Shown: positions 1-13,999 of the stretch, in pieces
Position numbering within the stretch: the first letter of the stretch is position 1
Layout of the letters: the number at the start of each line of letters is the position of its first letter
Assembly: GCA_907164885.2 (NCBI GenBank)
Contig: OU015490.1
Coordinates: 214,255,385 to 214,319,384, forward strand
DNA length: 64,000 nt
Source: Dolomedes plantarius
Taxonomy: Eukaryota > Arthropoda > Arachnida > Araneae > Dolomedidae
Direction: 5' to 3'
Notes under the pieces: model-generated
Database searches by the model: none
The model's input: the letters and a program-made list of their open reading frames with translations, nothing else
What the model was told of the DNA's origin: nothing
Made by a program: the position numbers and the translations under genes

Positions 1-170
1 CAGATTTAAAAAATATGTGCTACATTTTTTGTGAATTTTTTTATGTAAAAACATATAAAACACATGGGCTGTTGTGAATTGTATGCTGATTTGCAATCGC
101 ATACAAAAAACGATTACGATACGATAATACGTTAACGTAAATCACTATTAGATCGGCAAATTCTGCGTTC

Positions 171-333
171 TCTCTCTCTTTATATATATATATCTCTTTA
201 TAGTCTCTTTATAGTCTTTATAATCTCTTTATAGCTCTATATCTCATATATCTCTCTATATCGTATGTATAAATACGTTATATATCTCTTTATATCTCTT
301 TATAGTCTCTCTCTTTATACTCTCTCTTTGTAG
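171..333. repeat. degenerate CTCTTTATA low-complexity repeat
   Basis: Imperfect runs built from CTCTTTATA, CTCTCTTTATA and TATATCTC units. No coding signal. It lies just left of the hAT-type MITE. Confidence 0.7.
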
Positions 334-360
334 AAGATATTTTAATGAAAAAAGTATTTC

Positions 361-687
361 TATTAACATAGGGATTTCTCAAGCGGTGTTCCGTGGCACT
401 TTATTATACTGTAATAATATGTTTATTATTTATTTTTTGAGGGGGGAATAGGAAACTTTTAGTAGCGATCTCTTAAGTTATATCAAACATTTGATTTGTA
501 AGCACCATAATAATAGGCCTCACATAAGAGTCACATTATGTCTCTAAGCGTCAAATTAATAACACAAAACTATTTTTTTGTGATTTCTATTGTAGTCATC
601 TAGTATGTCTCTAGAGGGCTTCGAGTTTCTAATGTCATTCCATAGGGTGTCACAAACGTAAAAAAGGTTGGAATCTCTGCATTAACA
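361..687. mobile_element. hAT-type MITE (non-autonomous)
   Basis: The ends are imperfect inverted repeats: TAGGGATTTCTCAAGCGG at 369 and, on the other strand, CAGAGATTCCAACC ending at 679. This is the CAGGGNTTCTCAACC style seen at hAT (Charlie-like) termini. Near-matching 8-bp flanks TATTAACA (361-368) and CATTAACA (680-687) look like a hAT target-site duplication with one change. The 311-bp interior has no ORF, so any movement would need a transposase supplied in trans. The family assignment is inferred from TIR style and TSD length only. Confidence 0.6.
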
Positions 688-2010
688 CATACATCCCCAC
701 TGTAGTTTAGCACCATCGCCGTTGACATGACAGCCGAATTCGGGTCACGGCCTTCTTAAAGCATATTTCAATTCAGCCCTCCGTTGGACCAGAGATTTCC
801 TTTTGGTTATACAGATATCTTAAAAATAATTGTCTACACAGTTGTACCATCTAAGTGTTTGTCTTTCCCTAAGTACAGTGTCATACGACTTGTGACTTAA
901 ATTTTTATTTTTTATTGTAAGGGTATTCATTCTGTATATTAGTCCAGCAAACTTCATGCGATTTATTTTAATGCATTTTGCTATATCGACATCTTAGTTC
1001 AATTTATGTATCTCAGAAAGCAGTTTTTTTAATCACAATCCTTCAATTTCACACTGCATGCCTCGCATACGACGCATCACTTTATCTTATGTTTTCGAAA
1101 ATCATTTATCTATATAATTCTGATGCACTAAGATCTATAACATTCAACTTTCACTCATATTCTTAGTTCAGTGAGACAAATCCAAGAGTATAACGTTTAA
1201 TGTACATCATTTTTTGAAAAATATAAAATGTTAGTTTTCTGTTAAAATTTATAAATTATGTCAGCTAATCGTGAAACTGCTCATGTTTAAATAAAACCCA
1301 AATCATGTCATAAAACCCAAAGTTAAGTTTTTGAGTTTTCTGTAAGAAATTTTTAAATTTTGTATTTATTGCACATATTTTCCTATTTATATACAAGTTG
1401 TATCATATAGAAAAAAAGACTAAATGAATTAACAACAATGAAAAAAAATATATATATAAATAAATAGTTCTTACATTCTTACGAAACTAAATTTCTTAAC
1501 TCAAATAATGTTACCGGATTCAGGTATATTGATGACCTCATAATTTTTAACTGAAACGATTTGGAATTTCTTAATGAAATCTACCCAAAGGAACAAACTT
1601 TAAACCGGACTAACGATAATAATCTTTGTGCGACTTATCTGGATTTAAAAAAAAATTCAAAATAGAGAAATAAATATAGGAATATATGATAAAAGGTTAG
1701 ATTTTAAATTTGAGGTTATCATGTTTACCAATTTCTATAGCAACTTAAATTATAAAATTTATTGTAATATTTTTTACTCACAACTTTACAGAATTAAAAA
1801 CATATGTAACATCGCTGGAGATATTTTGGAGGCATCTAACAGTTTCGATTTAAAACTAAAGTAAGAACAATTTCCCTAACAATTTCGGCAATTTAAAAGT
1901 TTAAAAAATGAATGACATTTATACTCAGGGATTTTTAAAGATGTTTAGGATAGTGTTTATGTTTTCATTTGCTTAAGATGTAATGGAGGTTGGGTGGCGC
2001 TGTAGTATTG
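688..2010. other. AT-rich intergenic sequence, nothing recognised
   Basis: No convincing ORF, RNA gene or repeat was recognised on either strand. The left end of the piggyBac element that follows should lie in or next to this stretch, but I could not find a TTAA end matching the right one. Confidence 0.5.
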
Positions 2011-3856
2011 TTACAACGACGTAACTACTAGGATAGAATTGGCTGCTGTTTCGCCATAACCGTCACTTACGGAATTCAGGTGTGTATGCATCTTTGGCTT
2101 TGCATTAGGATTATTTGTGTTCTTGCATGTACGGTGCGTTGAGCCTTTACTGTAAGTTGTATTTGTCTTTTCATTTTCTTTCGACATAATGTTTCCATGG
2201 GGAACTCGGGACCTTGGGATGTATTTTGGTCTTGCCTGTTTCCCATTCAGATAGTTCCCCTTGAGGTAACTGATTTGGTAACTGATTTTGGCTCCATGAT
2301 GGACTGCATAACACGACATGTCCAACTTTATCTTTGCTAACAGTTTGTTGTACCTCAATTTCTATATTAGATGGTCGTCCTGTTTCTTGCTATAGCGTTT
2401 TGCATATACAGTTGGTTCAACAGCATCCCAGTTTGTTACGAAACTTAAAACAGAGTTGTCATTCCACCTAACAATGGTAATGCTCTTCTCATCAAACATA
2501 TAATAATAGAAGCCTCTTGGATTCTTTTTCATACAATTAACAGAAGTTAGAACTGAATCTTTGTTATTGGTGATTCGATTTTCCCGTGTGGTACCAGTTG
2601 CAAAAAAGTGATTTTCTGTTAGATCGTTCATCAAAGCATAAGATGTAAAGAAATTGTCGAAATAAATAGCATGTTTTGTAGGATCTTCAACAACTTTTAC
2701 TAGTTTATTTACGACATCGCCACCCAAACCCATATTTCTAGCATCGGTTAAACATTTTCCGGAATACACGTCAAATTGAAACAAATAATCATCTGAAGAG
2801 CAAAGGCACCAAACTTTATTTCTAAATCTAACGGGTTTGCCCTTCAAAAATTATTTTTCAGAATGACGACCATAATATGGTACCATCTGTTCATCGATAG
2901 CTGAATTATGACTGAACACTCCATGCTGGATAAAATTTTTATTTATTATATCTAAATATGGCCTGACTTTTGATAGTTTATCACTGCTATCTAATTTCAT
3001 ATTATCAGCCAAGTGGCGATTCCTTTTTATTGACAAAAACGTAGCACGTGTCAAGGACTCTAACCAAAGGAATATTTACATCATCTGATAAGGACCAGTA
3101 CATTTGTTCTTTGGGAAGACTGTGATATTCGGTAAACAGAGGAACCCAATAAAACGCTTGAAAATATTTACTGAAATTTTAAATTCTGGTCGATTTTTTT
3201 ACGGGCATAGAGCATAGATTGTTCGACAATGTATGAACATAACTCATCAGAATACATTTAAAAAATATCTAAAGGACTTAAATTATTCAAACTGCCTGAT
3301 AATAAAACAAGTGAATTTACTTCATCATTATTTGGCATCCTAGTATAATTCGGTTTCTCATGTAACCATTTAAATTTTTCAGTGCATCTAACTTTTTTGG
3401 CAATTTTTTTCTTCTTATGTGGAATTTCAGAACCCTCATAACTCGCATTCTTGAAAACATTATCATGTATTTCAAGCTGACCTGCTACATCTCTAGGTAT
3501 GTCACTCAAATTACCCAATTACTCTTCGTTTATATCCTCTTCACCTGTTAAAACGTCAACTTTTGGTGGTATAATTACTACATCTATACAACTTTTTCCA
3601 CATTCATCAAGCAGTAATTCTTTAGTCATCGTCACTAGAAAGCTCAGTGAACAAATCAATAGCTTCTGAAAGAGTCAAGAAGCGTGTTTTTCGACCAGAA
3701 AAACTATCTGAAATAAGAAGAAAAGTCCAAGTTCAAGAGGCTATTATTGTAATTTTATACTGCTTCATGCTAATGGTGCGATTTCGCACCATTAATTTTA
3801 AATATTAAAAAAAAATATAGTAAAAATTTAGAATGAGACTTACCGAATGTAGCCAT
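2011..3856 (-). pseudogene. piggyBac-like (DDE_Tnp_1_7) transposase, broken
   Basis: Minus-strand fragments line up in order with a piggyBac transposase. A 13-nt first exon (ATG GCT ACA TTC G, 3844-3856) ends in GGTAAGTC. An intron of about 136 nt ends in TTATTTCAG, and exon 2 starts near 3707 with an acidic N-terminus (FLTLSEAIDLF). Next come IPRDVAGQLEIHDN, the NRHLADN block, the catalytic-domain motifs DEQMVPYYGRHS, GKPVRFRNKVWCL and FDNFFTSYALM, and a Lys-rich C-terminal piece with Cys residues. Breaks seen: a 1-nt frameshift near 3628, an in-frame TAA near 3520, frameshifts at 3050-3250, stops near 2850 and 2360, and apparent loss of the MGGVD-type segment between 2360 and 2340. A normal family member is about 550-600 aa, so this copy cannot make an active enzyme. 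Confidence 0.85.
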
Positions 3857-4153
3857 TTTGTTGATCTGTTATTCTTAGTGACAATAACAACGACAATTAT
3901 TGCATAACTAGTTGCGCCTTCTTATAAGATGTATAAAAACTAACATAAGTCCCAAGCCAGAAAAAAACTATTTATTCATGATTTTTTTTAAACAATAAAA
4001 TATTGTGACTGGTGATGGAAAAAAAAATCAGTTAGTTAAAACAAACGCTATAGTTTTAAACAAAGATATTTTTGTTGATCAAAATATTTATTTTCATAAC
4101 AGAAAAAATACTTAAGGAAATGGTTCGTTTTCGCACCATCAGCAAGGAGTGGG

Positions 4154-4157
4154 TTAA
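4154..4157. repeat. TTAA target and right terminal repeat of the piggyBac element
   Basis: Reading leftward on the minus strand from this TTAA gives TTAACCCACTCCTTGCTGAT and then GGTGCGAAAACGAACC. This is the TTAA-CCC start expected of a piggyBac end. A second GGTGCGATTTCGCACC palindrome sits subterminally at 3775-3790. The host sequence to the right is Tc1 transposase, so this marks a nested insertion. Confidence 0.7.
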
Positions 4158-5090
4158 AACGAGTCGGTCTCTTTGATTTTGCGGTAACATTGGCCACTTC
4201 TATTTTATTGTTTTTTCCAGTACATGGGCATTTTGAAGTGGAGGTATGCGAGTCGCAAGAAGTCTTCCCAGAGCGTATCATACATGCTCTACTGGATTCA
4301 GGTCTGGGGATTTTGCAGGACAATCAATGCGATTGATATCCTCACTTTCCAACAGTTCATCCACAGCACACGAGCAAGAAGTATAGATAAAAAGGAACTG
4401 AGAACCAGGTGGCACCACGTAAAAGACGTTCGTGATGAATGATTACCTCGCTACAGTAGCGGTTACTGTTACTGAACCACGTTCACAAATTTGGAGTTCA
4501 GTAACACCATTTAGCATGATGCGTCCGTAAACCATGACATCTTTCACCTTCATACTAATGTCTTTCATTAAAGTTTGTTGGAAGATACCGTGTTCCTACA
4601 TTTCACCAGTTTAGCTGACGTCCAGTATCACTAGTTTGACTGAAACGACATTCAACCGTGAACAGTATCGTGCCCCATTGCTGGGAAATCTAATATTTGT
4701 GGCACTTTACATCTTTGTGCCCGTTCCGTTTTAAACAGTGTCTCCGGTGTACAGGCGTTAGTAGAATGCAATGTTTTGGCCGACGGACGAATAGGCCAAC
4801 TTTATGGAAACTTCTGGCAAACGTGAACAGCGACATGTTTCATCATGTTGCCATCTGCAATTGCTTTGGAATATTTCCTGCCGACTGTACTTTTGGGCTC
4901 TAGGACGATATATTGGTCATCCTTTGGTTTCGTTTTCTTTAAGAGACCACCACCGATATTTCTAATGTCTGTCCCTGTTGCTTTTACGACCTTCTAAACA
5001 AGTGAAACAATGATATGGGTGATAGCAAAATCTGTGGCTTCCTATTCATCCTACGTCCTTCTTAAAGCTTGCCATTTATTCCACCAAGTC
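4158..5090 (-). pseudogene. Tc1-like transposase remnant, interrupted by piggyBac
   Basis: Minus-strand translation in several frames recovers the Tc1 order. The N-terminal linker resembles GRPRKTTPRDDRYI (about 4910-4960). Then come an LTPVHRRHCL block, SDTGRQLNW and GTRYLPTNFNER (4570-4680), a MVYGRIMLNGVTEL beta-strand block (about 4480-4535), and VDELLESEDINRID with PAKSPDLNPVEH carrying the third acidic residue (about 4290-4365). Stops include a TGA just after VEHV, and frameshifts are frequent. The C-terminal end is cut at the TTAA at 4154. This copy is clearly older than the piggyBac copy lying in it. Confidence 0.8.
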
Positions 5091-7091
<2,001 letters not shown>

Positions 7092-8720
7092 AATCCCCCC
7101 CGAAAAAGGGAAAATCGTCACGTTGAAAGGTGACATTTTCACAAACAAAATACAAATGAACTCTTATATAATAAAGTGAGTACAATTACAATCAAATATA
7201 ATCAAAATTAACTACATTATACAATTACATGTCTCTGAATGCAACATTGGTGGAAAGTAGTCACGACAAACAGCAAGGTGGGTGAGAATTAGAAGACATC
7301 AAGGTTACAGAGTCAACAGCTTTGTCCGTAACCCATCATAAATTAACTTCATCGAAACAAAACCAAAGTTAAATCTCTTGAATCTTTACTGTAATACTAA
7401 ACTCACTCTTATGACTTCGTTGCACCATCACACAAAATATATGACATTAAAGATAATATACAATGAAATTTATAATGAACACTCAAAATATATGGAATCA
7501 TATAATATGCAACAAATTTTATAATTATTAATGCAATGTGCAATGAAATTCAAATAACTGAAATATTATTGGCTAATATGATCTAAATAACTTTTTAAGC
7601 AGATCAAAGCTCTTCATTCAATAATGAGTCCTAAAATAACGTATAATTCTTGGAGTCCTTAAGCTCAGTTTAAATTCAAGTCGTTATACATTGGTTATCA
7701 AATAAGTCCTTATTGTATGTGGTTTATATTCAGTGTTTACATTTTACACATGATTTCAAAACTTCCTCGTTTACATCAATTATTATTCATCGATCTCCAT
7801 TTTTCATATTCCTAATCTCGAATACTTACATAAATTTTAAAATAATTCACAACGTATAATTCAGAAGATATTTCAATAAGTTCAAGTTCAAAACAACATT
7901 ACTTTAGACAATATTTTTACAAAATTGATTTCTTATATTATTCTGAAAGTTTCACTTCAATTACAGCATAGATTTAGATACCTGTCAAGTTTTTTAACAA
8001 TACATAAGATCATAAATTAAACAATTCAAAACAACTTGTTATAAATCCTTAATTAAGTAAATGGGCATCATTTTCATATTAGGTAATATTCAAAAAACAC
8101 GTGCTTTAACATCGTCACTAGTTTCAATTAAAAATATTCAAATTCTAAAATCATTGGTACCAATCATGACATAAGTGGCAAACCTGGAGGTGAAATGGGC
8201 TATCCTCTGTGATGTCCAACGTGAAAGATTGATAGTGATCACGAGGGTGCTGTGATGCAAAGACAGCAAGAGGCTCAACACTCTGCGGGAGGAACTACCC
8301 CTTGTGCTGGCAAAAGGTTTCTCCGGTGTCAACAAAAATAACAACTCAGATCATCAACATACTTGGCAAAATTAGGGGTAACCTGTGACATGTCATGTTA
8401 GCCCTAACATTGACAAAATTTTTCTTTAACTTAGCACATCAACATTTTCTTTTTAATAAATATTCTTTTAAAATAATTCATATGGTAATTTGTGGAAGGC
8501 AAACTAGCATCAAAAGTTCTCTAAATAAATATAATTAACTACGAAATTTAGGTAGGTATCTAAATCCATCAAAGTTAGGTTTTCTTCATCATGCGTCAAC
8601 AGTCTTCATTAGGTCATCAAAATATCGTAGGATTATCGGAGTCATAGTCAGGTAGTTATTTGAGTCACAGTTGGGTAGTCTTAATCATCACAGATAGGGT
8701 TTTTTTTCTAACACTATTAA
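7092..8720 (-). other. 3' internal region of gypsy with polypurine tract; no env seen
   Basis: Immediately inside the LTR the minus strand reads CCCTTTTTCGGGGGGGATT, a polypurine-tract candidate. The other ~1.6 kb between the integrase stop and the tract is AT-rich, with no ORF longer than 68 codons and nothing resembling an envelope gene. It is either untranslated region or a badly decayed third ORF. Confidence 0.6.
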
Positions 8721-9845
8721 TTAATTTTTACTTGGGATCTTGGGCGTTTTGGTGTTTACTGTTATTAAAATAGGAATTTTGCTTTTTCTAGTTGCTAATC
8801 GAAAATTATCTGCAGGGTTGAAAGGTCTTAATCTGGTACAGTGTACAATTTCCGAGGTTTTCTTAGTGAGGGAATTGCGTCTGTTAATTTCAAAATTTAC
8901 TCTAGAAATTTGTTTCAAAATTTTATATGGACCAGAATAAGGGGGAGTAAGTTTAGGAGTTTTTGGGTAACGAAACTCTTCGTACATTACTATATCACCT
9001 ACCTTAAATTTCGATTCCTCAAAATGAGTGTCATATCTTTCTTTATTTACTTCATGATTTCTTATAGTTCTCTGTTTAGCAATCTTCCTAGCTTCTTCAA
9101 TTGGTGAGTACATGTCTTGATCATCAAGTAAATTTTTGTAGGGTGGTTTTCCATGCATTAAATAAGAAGGGGGAAATTTTGTTACGGTATGGGATGTGTC
9201 GTTATATTCATTCGTTATTTCACGTAATAATTTTGTCCAGGAGACTTTACCAGGGTGTGAATTTAATTTACATTTAAGCCTAGTAATCAGGGTCTGATTT
9301 ACTCTTTCATTTTTTCCGTTTGTTTGTGGTCTATGCGAAGTAGTTAGCAATTGTATAATATTATTGTTTCTCAAAAAATGTTTAAATTTGGAGGAAGTAA
9401 AAGCACTATTTCTATCACTTAAAATTTTCTTAGGTACTTGGTGTTGAAAAATCTGTGTTAAACAATTAATATAAGTATCTATATTTTCATTTTTAGATGC
9501 AAAGGTCCATATATACCTCGTGGCATGATCTATAACTATGTGTAAATATTTCTTTGTAGACCCATAATAATTTAAACCACCAACATTGTCTATGGCAAGA
9601 ATTTCAAAGAGTTCACTGGTAGGGGTTAACATTTGTAAGAGACCAAATCTTTTTTGCCTAGACGTCTTATTTAATTGACATACTTCACAATGTTTCACAT
9701 AGTTACTCACGTCTTTAGTTATTCCAATCCAATAATATTGAGGGGATATCAGATTTAACATTGCCGAAACTCCTAAATGTCCATAATTAACATGGGCTTT
9801 TTCTAATAATTTTAATCGTAAAGAGAAGGGCACAACAATTTTCAT
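8721..9845 (-). pseudogene. gypsy integrase
   Basis: This open stretch of 374 codons inserts retroelement cDNA in an intact element. The N-terminal zinc-binding domain has HVNYGH and HCEVC (about residues 19-56). The catalytic core follows with LAIDNVGGL (first Asp), KILSDRNSAF (second Asp) and NGKNERVNQTL (Glu). The C-terminal part has FKVGDIVMYEEF and PPYSGPYKIL, typical of gypsy integrase tails. The start shown is just the first Met after an in-frame TAA at 9885-9887 that separates it from RNase H, so the natural product is part of a longer pol polyprotein. The second-Asp motif reads SDRNS where TDRGT is common. Confidence 0.93.
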
Positions 9846-9884
9846 TAAACCTTGTTTTTTAATTGTCCATACATTATTAACTTT

Positions 9885-10709
9885 TTAAAACTTCTTACCG
9901 TTTACATTATCTAAATTTTGATGATGTTCGATTTCTTGCAATGTCAACAATGGGTCACGTTCACGTAAAGTTACATGGTGAGTAATTGGGTTTCTAGTTA
10001 ACATATCGGTTTCATAATTAGTAGAACCTTTCTTATATTTAATGTCAAAATCGTACATGGAAAGTTTAAGTGACCATCGGAATAATCGTCCTGTTGGGTG
10101 TTTAATACTTTTTAACCAGACAAGTGCAGCATGATCCGTATGAACAGTAAAATGAGTCCCATGTAAATAACAATAATATTTATTAACAGCATCAATAATT
10201 GACAAGCATTCCAGCTCGTTAATGGCATAATTTTGTTCATAAGTTCTAAGTTTTCGAGAATGATAGGCTATGGGATGCAAACTTCCATCAGGGTGTTGTT
10301 GTTTTAAAATTGCGCCTACCGCTTGTCCAGACGCATCCACGAAAATATGACATGGGTATTTCGGATTGTAAATAGATAAAACAGGTTTAGAAATTAGAGA
10401 GTCTTTTAAATCCTGAAAAGCTTTCTCGCAATCATCTGTCCATTCAAATTTAGTGTCTTTCTTCAATAATTTATTCAATGGTACTCGTAATTTAGCATAG
10501 TTGGGAATGAATTTATTATAAACATTTACGCTACCTAAAAATCTGTGTAAGTCTTTAACATTCCTGGGAGGTTGAAGTTTCTTAATAATTTCTATATTGG
10601 CATTACTCGGGTGATAACATCCCTTTTCCACTTCATATCCCCAAAATTTTATTTTTGTTTGGGCAAATTGGCATTTTGAAAATTTCAATTTTCTTTTTTT
10701 CTTTTTCAC
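9885..10709 (-). pseudogene. gypsy RT thumb/connection and RNase H
   Basis: In-frame continuation of pol upstream of integrase. IKFWGYEV and LHRFLGSVNVYNKFIPNYAK are the post-active-site RT blocks. FEWTDDCEKAFQDLK precedes RNase H, which has HIFVDASGQAVGAIL (first Asp), NYAINELECLSIIDA (Glu) and FTVHTDHAALVWL (Asp). It starts after a frameshift in an A/T-rich run (about 10709-10725) and ends in the TAA at 9885. The protein would be cleaved from the polyprotein and degrade the RNA of the RNA:DNA hybrid. Confidence 0.92.
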
Positions 10710-11532
10710 AAATCGAGAAAATAGTTTTTAAATGCTCTAAGTCTTCTTCGAAAGAGTCTGAAAGCATAATTATATCGTCAAAATAGTTGAGCGCAAATTT
10801 AATTTTGTATTTATTTAAAATTTGTCTGAGTGTTCTTTGGAATATGGCAGGAGCGTTTTTCCAGCCAAAAGGTAATCTTTTCCATTCATATGAGCCAAAG
10901 TTTGAGGTGAAATCTAATTTTTCTGTATCTTTTTCATTTAGTTTAATATGTCAGTAGCCACTCGCGAGATCAAGGGTGGAGAAAATTTTAGCATTGGTTA
11001 GATGATCTAAAACTGCGTCGATTCGGGGAATTGGTTCCGAGTCCGTTTTTGTAATACTATTTAGTTTTCGGTAATCGATACACATTCTGGATTTTGAATT
11101 TTCATCTTTCTTGTAAGCCAAAGTAATTGGGGAAGCTTAGGGTGAATGAGATGTTTTTATTAAACCTGCAGCTAAAAGCTCGTCTATTTGCTTCTTAATT
11201 TCGGCATTATCTTTTGGCGACGTCCTGTATGGACGAAGGGAAATTGGTAGTTCAGAATTCAAAATTACTCTTTGTGGTTCAAGACGTATACATCCAACAT
11301 CATATTTATTTTTCGCGAAAATATTATTATACTCATTCAATATTTTGTTCAATTGAACACTTTCATCATCAGCAACATTATTTTCATTTTCAATTTTATA
11401 AAAAAGAGTATCACAATTTCTATTATATTTAGTATCAAGATTTATAGTATTATGAGAACAAGTATGTGGCACATTAGGATTATCATATGTTAAAAATATA
11501 TAGCGATTATTAGTAACATTTTCCAAAGACAA
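10710..11532 (-). pseudogene. gypsy reverse transcriptase, palm/fingers
   Basis: Blocks in order: RPYRTSPKDNAEIKKQIDEL (fingers entry), ASPITLAYKKDE, MCIDYRKLNSIT, FSTLDLASGY, FGSYEWKRLPFGWKNAPAIF and the catalytic LNYFDDI near 10772-10790 (YFDD in place of the commoner YVDD). Two in-frame stops interrupt it: TAA at 11137-11139 and TGA at 10951-10953, where the family has Trp in GYWHI. The upstream end joins protease through a frameshift in a T run near 11545-11555. Confidence 0.92.
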
Positions 11533-11888
11533 AGTAGATGAAATATTATTTTTTCCTTGATAAACGCAAAATTTTTAAAATCCAATTTAATTTTAAACAG
11601 ATTAATAATTTCCGTCGATAAAATTCCATACCTTAAATTTGTTTCAATAACATAAAAATTCACAAATCTATTCAACTTACCGATTCGGCACTTTGTAGAA
11701 ATTATTTTATCAGTTTTTATTTTACCTGCGAGGGTACTGACCTGTGAATTGTCCGATGGAAGAATTTTCACATAATATTTAATTTTATCATATACAGTTC
11801 GAGAACTAATGTTAATGGTGCTACCTGTATCTATCAGGCCGATAATCAGTTCAGTATCGATTTCTAGGTATACGGTGAACATCCGTCA
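11490..11888 (-). pseudogene. gypsy aspartic protease
   Basis: A retropepsin-like segment with the active-site motif LIGLIDTGSTINIS near the N-terminus and a FAFIKE-type tail. It cleaves the polyprotein in an intact element. It lies in the same frame as gag, separated by TGA stops at 11886-11888 and 12060-12062. The C-terminus runs out of frame at a T run near 11550, beyond which the RT frame continues. Confidence 0.85.
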
Positions 11889-12743
11889 TTGTCGCTGTTC
11901 TGTCAAGTTGCTGTTATAATTGTTTGCATGTTGTGGAGGCTGGAACCGAGTCCTAGGACGTTCCTCTTCTCGAAAATTCTGGGGCCATCTATGCCATGGT
12001 CGCGGTTGTTGGTGCCGGAATCTAGGTGACTCATGTTGTGGGAATCTGTCATAGTCATCTCACCGATCGAACGGTCTGCGAAAACCGGACTGTTGGTTAT
12101 GCAAGTCTCTATTATGGTGTTCTTTGCTCTTGTTATCTTCGTAGCTGTTGATCATTTTCCTCGCAAGGGAAATCCACTCAGTAGTTGTACCAACGTTACT
12201 TATTAAAAATAAATCCCTGTATCTTGTCGGTAATCCGTCTGTGAGACCTTGAATTATAATTTCTTCTTCAAGTTTTAATGCTTTACCGATATTAATTTTC
12301 TTTTTAAAATAATCATTTATATTTTGACTTCCAGAAAGGCTCAACCTGCTGAAATCTTCGAATGAAAACTGTTTTTCTTCTGAGAAATAGTCACTGATTT
12401 TTATTTTAACTTCATCCCACTTTCGTGATTCTATTAGGTTTTCGATGTAAAATTCCAAAGCCTCGTCCGATAGAAAATCCGGAAATATTTGTAGTTTTTC
12501 TTCTTCCGTCAATTCAATAGTCTTTTTCTCGAAGAATTTCAACCAGTTATTAATTTTGACCATTCCACAAGGAATGAATTTCGGAAGATTACTTAATTGA
12601 TTTGGTGAAGATATAGCACTGTTTTCCAATAATTGTTTGTCGTAAACTCCAGAATTATCCACTTGTTTTTCTTCAGGTTGGTCAGAGTCACGATGATCAG
12701 CCAATTTTTTATTTAAATCTTTCGATGTCATTTTCCTTTGCAC
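11889..12743 (-). pseudogene. gypsy Gag
   Basis: A 227-codon open stretch begins at 12743 (the Met at codon 5 is equally plausible) and stops at a TGA at 12060-12062. The same frame stays open to 11889, coding an Arg/Pro/Gln-rich tail. The capsid-like part has LPKFIPCGMVKINNWLKFFE, a gag motif in which a short binding sequence is followed by an amphipathic helix, then SDEALEFYIENL. No CCHC zinc knuckle is visible; the basic tail may take over nucleic-acid binding. It is the first gene after the 5' LTR. Confidence 0.82.
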
Positions 12744-12915
12744 GTTTCAAAAAGCGAAATCAAAACTAGGTCATTTCATTTTCAAGTGTTACGCTGGCGA
12801 ACTCCTATTGCGCTTCTCTCAAGGTCGGTATTTCACGCGCATACACATAGTCCTAGGCAATGGATTCGAAGTCCGTTGAGGTTGATTCGCTCATGAAGAA
12901 TCACTTTCGGCTCTA

Positions 12916-13377
12916 TGTAATATATCCATTACATATCGTTCTTAAAATGCAACCTGAAAAGGAAAACTAACTCAAATTTACATGGCTGGAGCTAGACTCA
13001 GCCTGAAAGGAATTAAAATTTTGAAGCAGTCGTGTCGAATAGTTTTATTAGAGCGATAGTAACATCTGTCCATCTCAGACTACAGCTCGGACCGAAGTGT
13101 AATATCACCTTTCAACCTTACGCACTAGAAGCGAGGTACATGTGCTTGTTATTTTGAAGTATCTTGTTATTTTGAAGCTTGTTATTTTGAAGAATTTGGG
13201 GCTGGCGATGCGAACCCACGCCTTTCTCGAGACGTATACACGTGTAGAAATGCAACGTTTGCTATTTTATGGGAAGTTCTGTTGCTATGGGTTTTTAAAG
13301 CTCTAAAGTAATGTTACTGGGATTGGATTTAGGAAAGGGAATTTAAATGATAGAATGGAGGGCCTAATATTTAATTT

Positions 13378-13380
<3 letters not shown>
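12916..13380 (-). repeat. 5' LTR of the gypsy element
   Basis: Direct repeat of the LTR at 6647. It carries a local triplication of TTGTTATTTTGAAG (about 13145-13195) absent from the other copy. The last few bases of the expected ATTACA end are replaced by the (TA)n tract. The sequence just inside (TAGAGCCGAAAG on the minus strand) sits where a primer-binding site should be, but I could not match it confidently to a tRNA. Confidence 0.88.

Positions 13381-13454
<74 letters not shown>
13381..13454. repeat. (TA)n-(GT)n compound microsatellite
   Basis: TA repeat to about 13428, then GT repeat. It separates the minus-strand gypsy from the decayed plus-strand element. Confidence 0.95.
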
Positions 13455-13687
13455 CAAAACATAACTGAACTGTCAAAATATAGTTGAGAAGTATGAGGAA
13501 AGGGGGCTTAAAATAACAAAAATCTAACAATCCATTGACAAAGCGCGCGTATCTTGTTGTGGGGAAAATCATCTTTTAAGAGCGACTTGAGCGCAAAGCG
13601 ATTAATTCTAGGTGAGAGGATTTATTTTTTGAAGTGTAAAGGTTTTGGGCGCGAAGTTAAAATGCAAGTTCAGCGATATTGAGGGTC

Positions 13688-13999
13688 CAGACGACCAAGG
13701 TTGAGGTCTGCACATGCGCCCTGCAGTAGGATCTCGGAGGGAATTAAGTTTTTCACGGCAGATTGGATGCGATTTTCGTTGAGAGCGGGAGCTCGTGGCA
13801 TTCGTGCCGGGTAGATTAGAAAATGGCGAAGCGCGGAAATCAACCTGGAGAGTGCTCAACTTATGAAGTTTAATAAATATTGAGTTATTACGAATTGGAC
13901 TACTTCCTTCATGGCCTCGCCACTCGCCCAGTTATTTAATGTACGTATTGACTGCATAACATCGAATTAAATACAGGAGCAAAACACGCTTCGTGTCAG
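13688..13999 (+). repeat. left terminal direct repeat (LTR part)
   Basis: Starts CAGACGACCAAGGTTG and ends ACGCTTCGTGTCA. It contains TTTAATAAATA as a plausible poly(A) signal near 13868. It matches 18348-18664 with scattered changes and a G-run difference. Confidence 0.8.

Noticed and set aside
7092..8720. Possible envelope gene in the gypsy element
   Set aside because: No ORF over 68 codons, no signal or membrane pattern, and no family motif in any frame.
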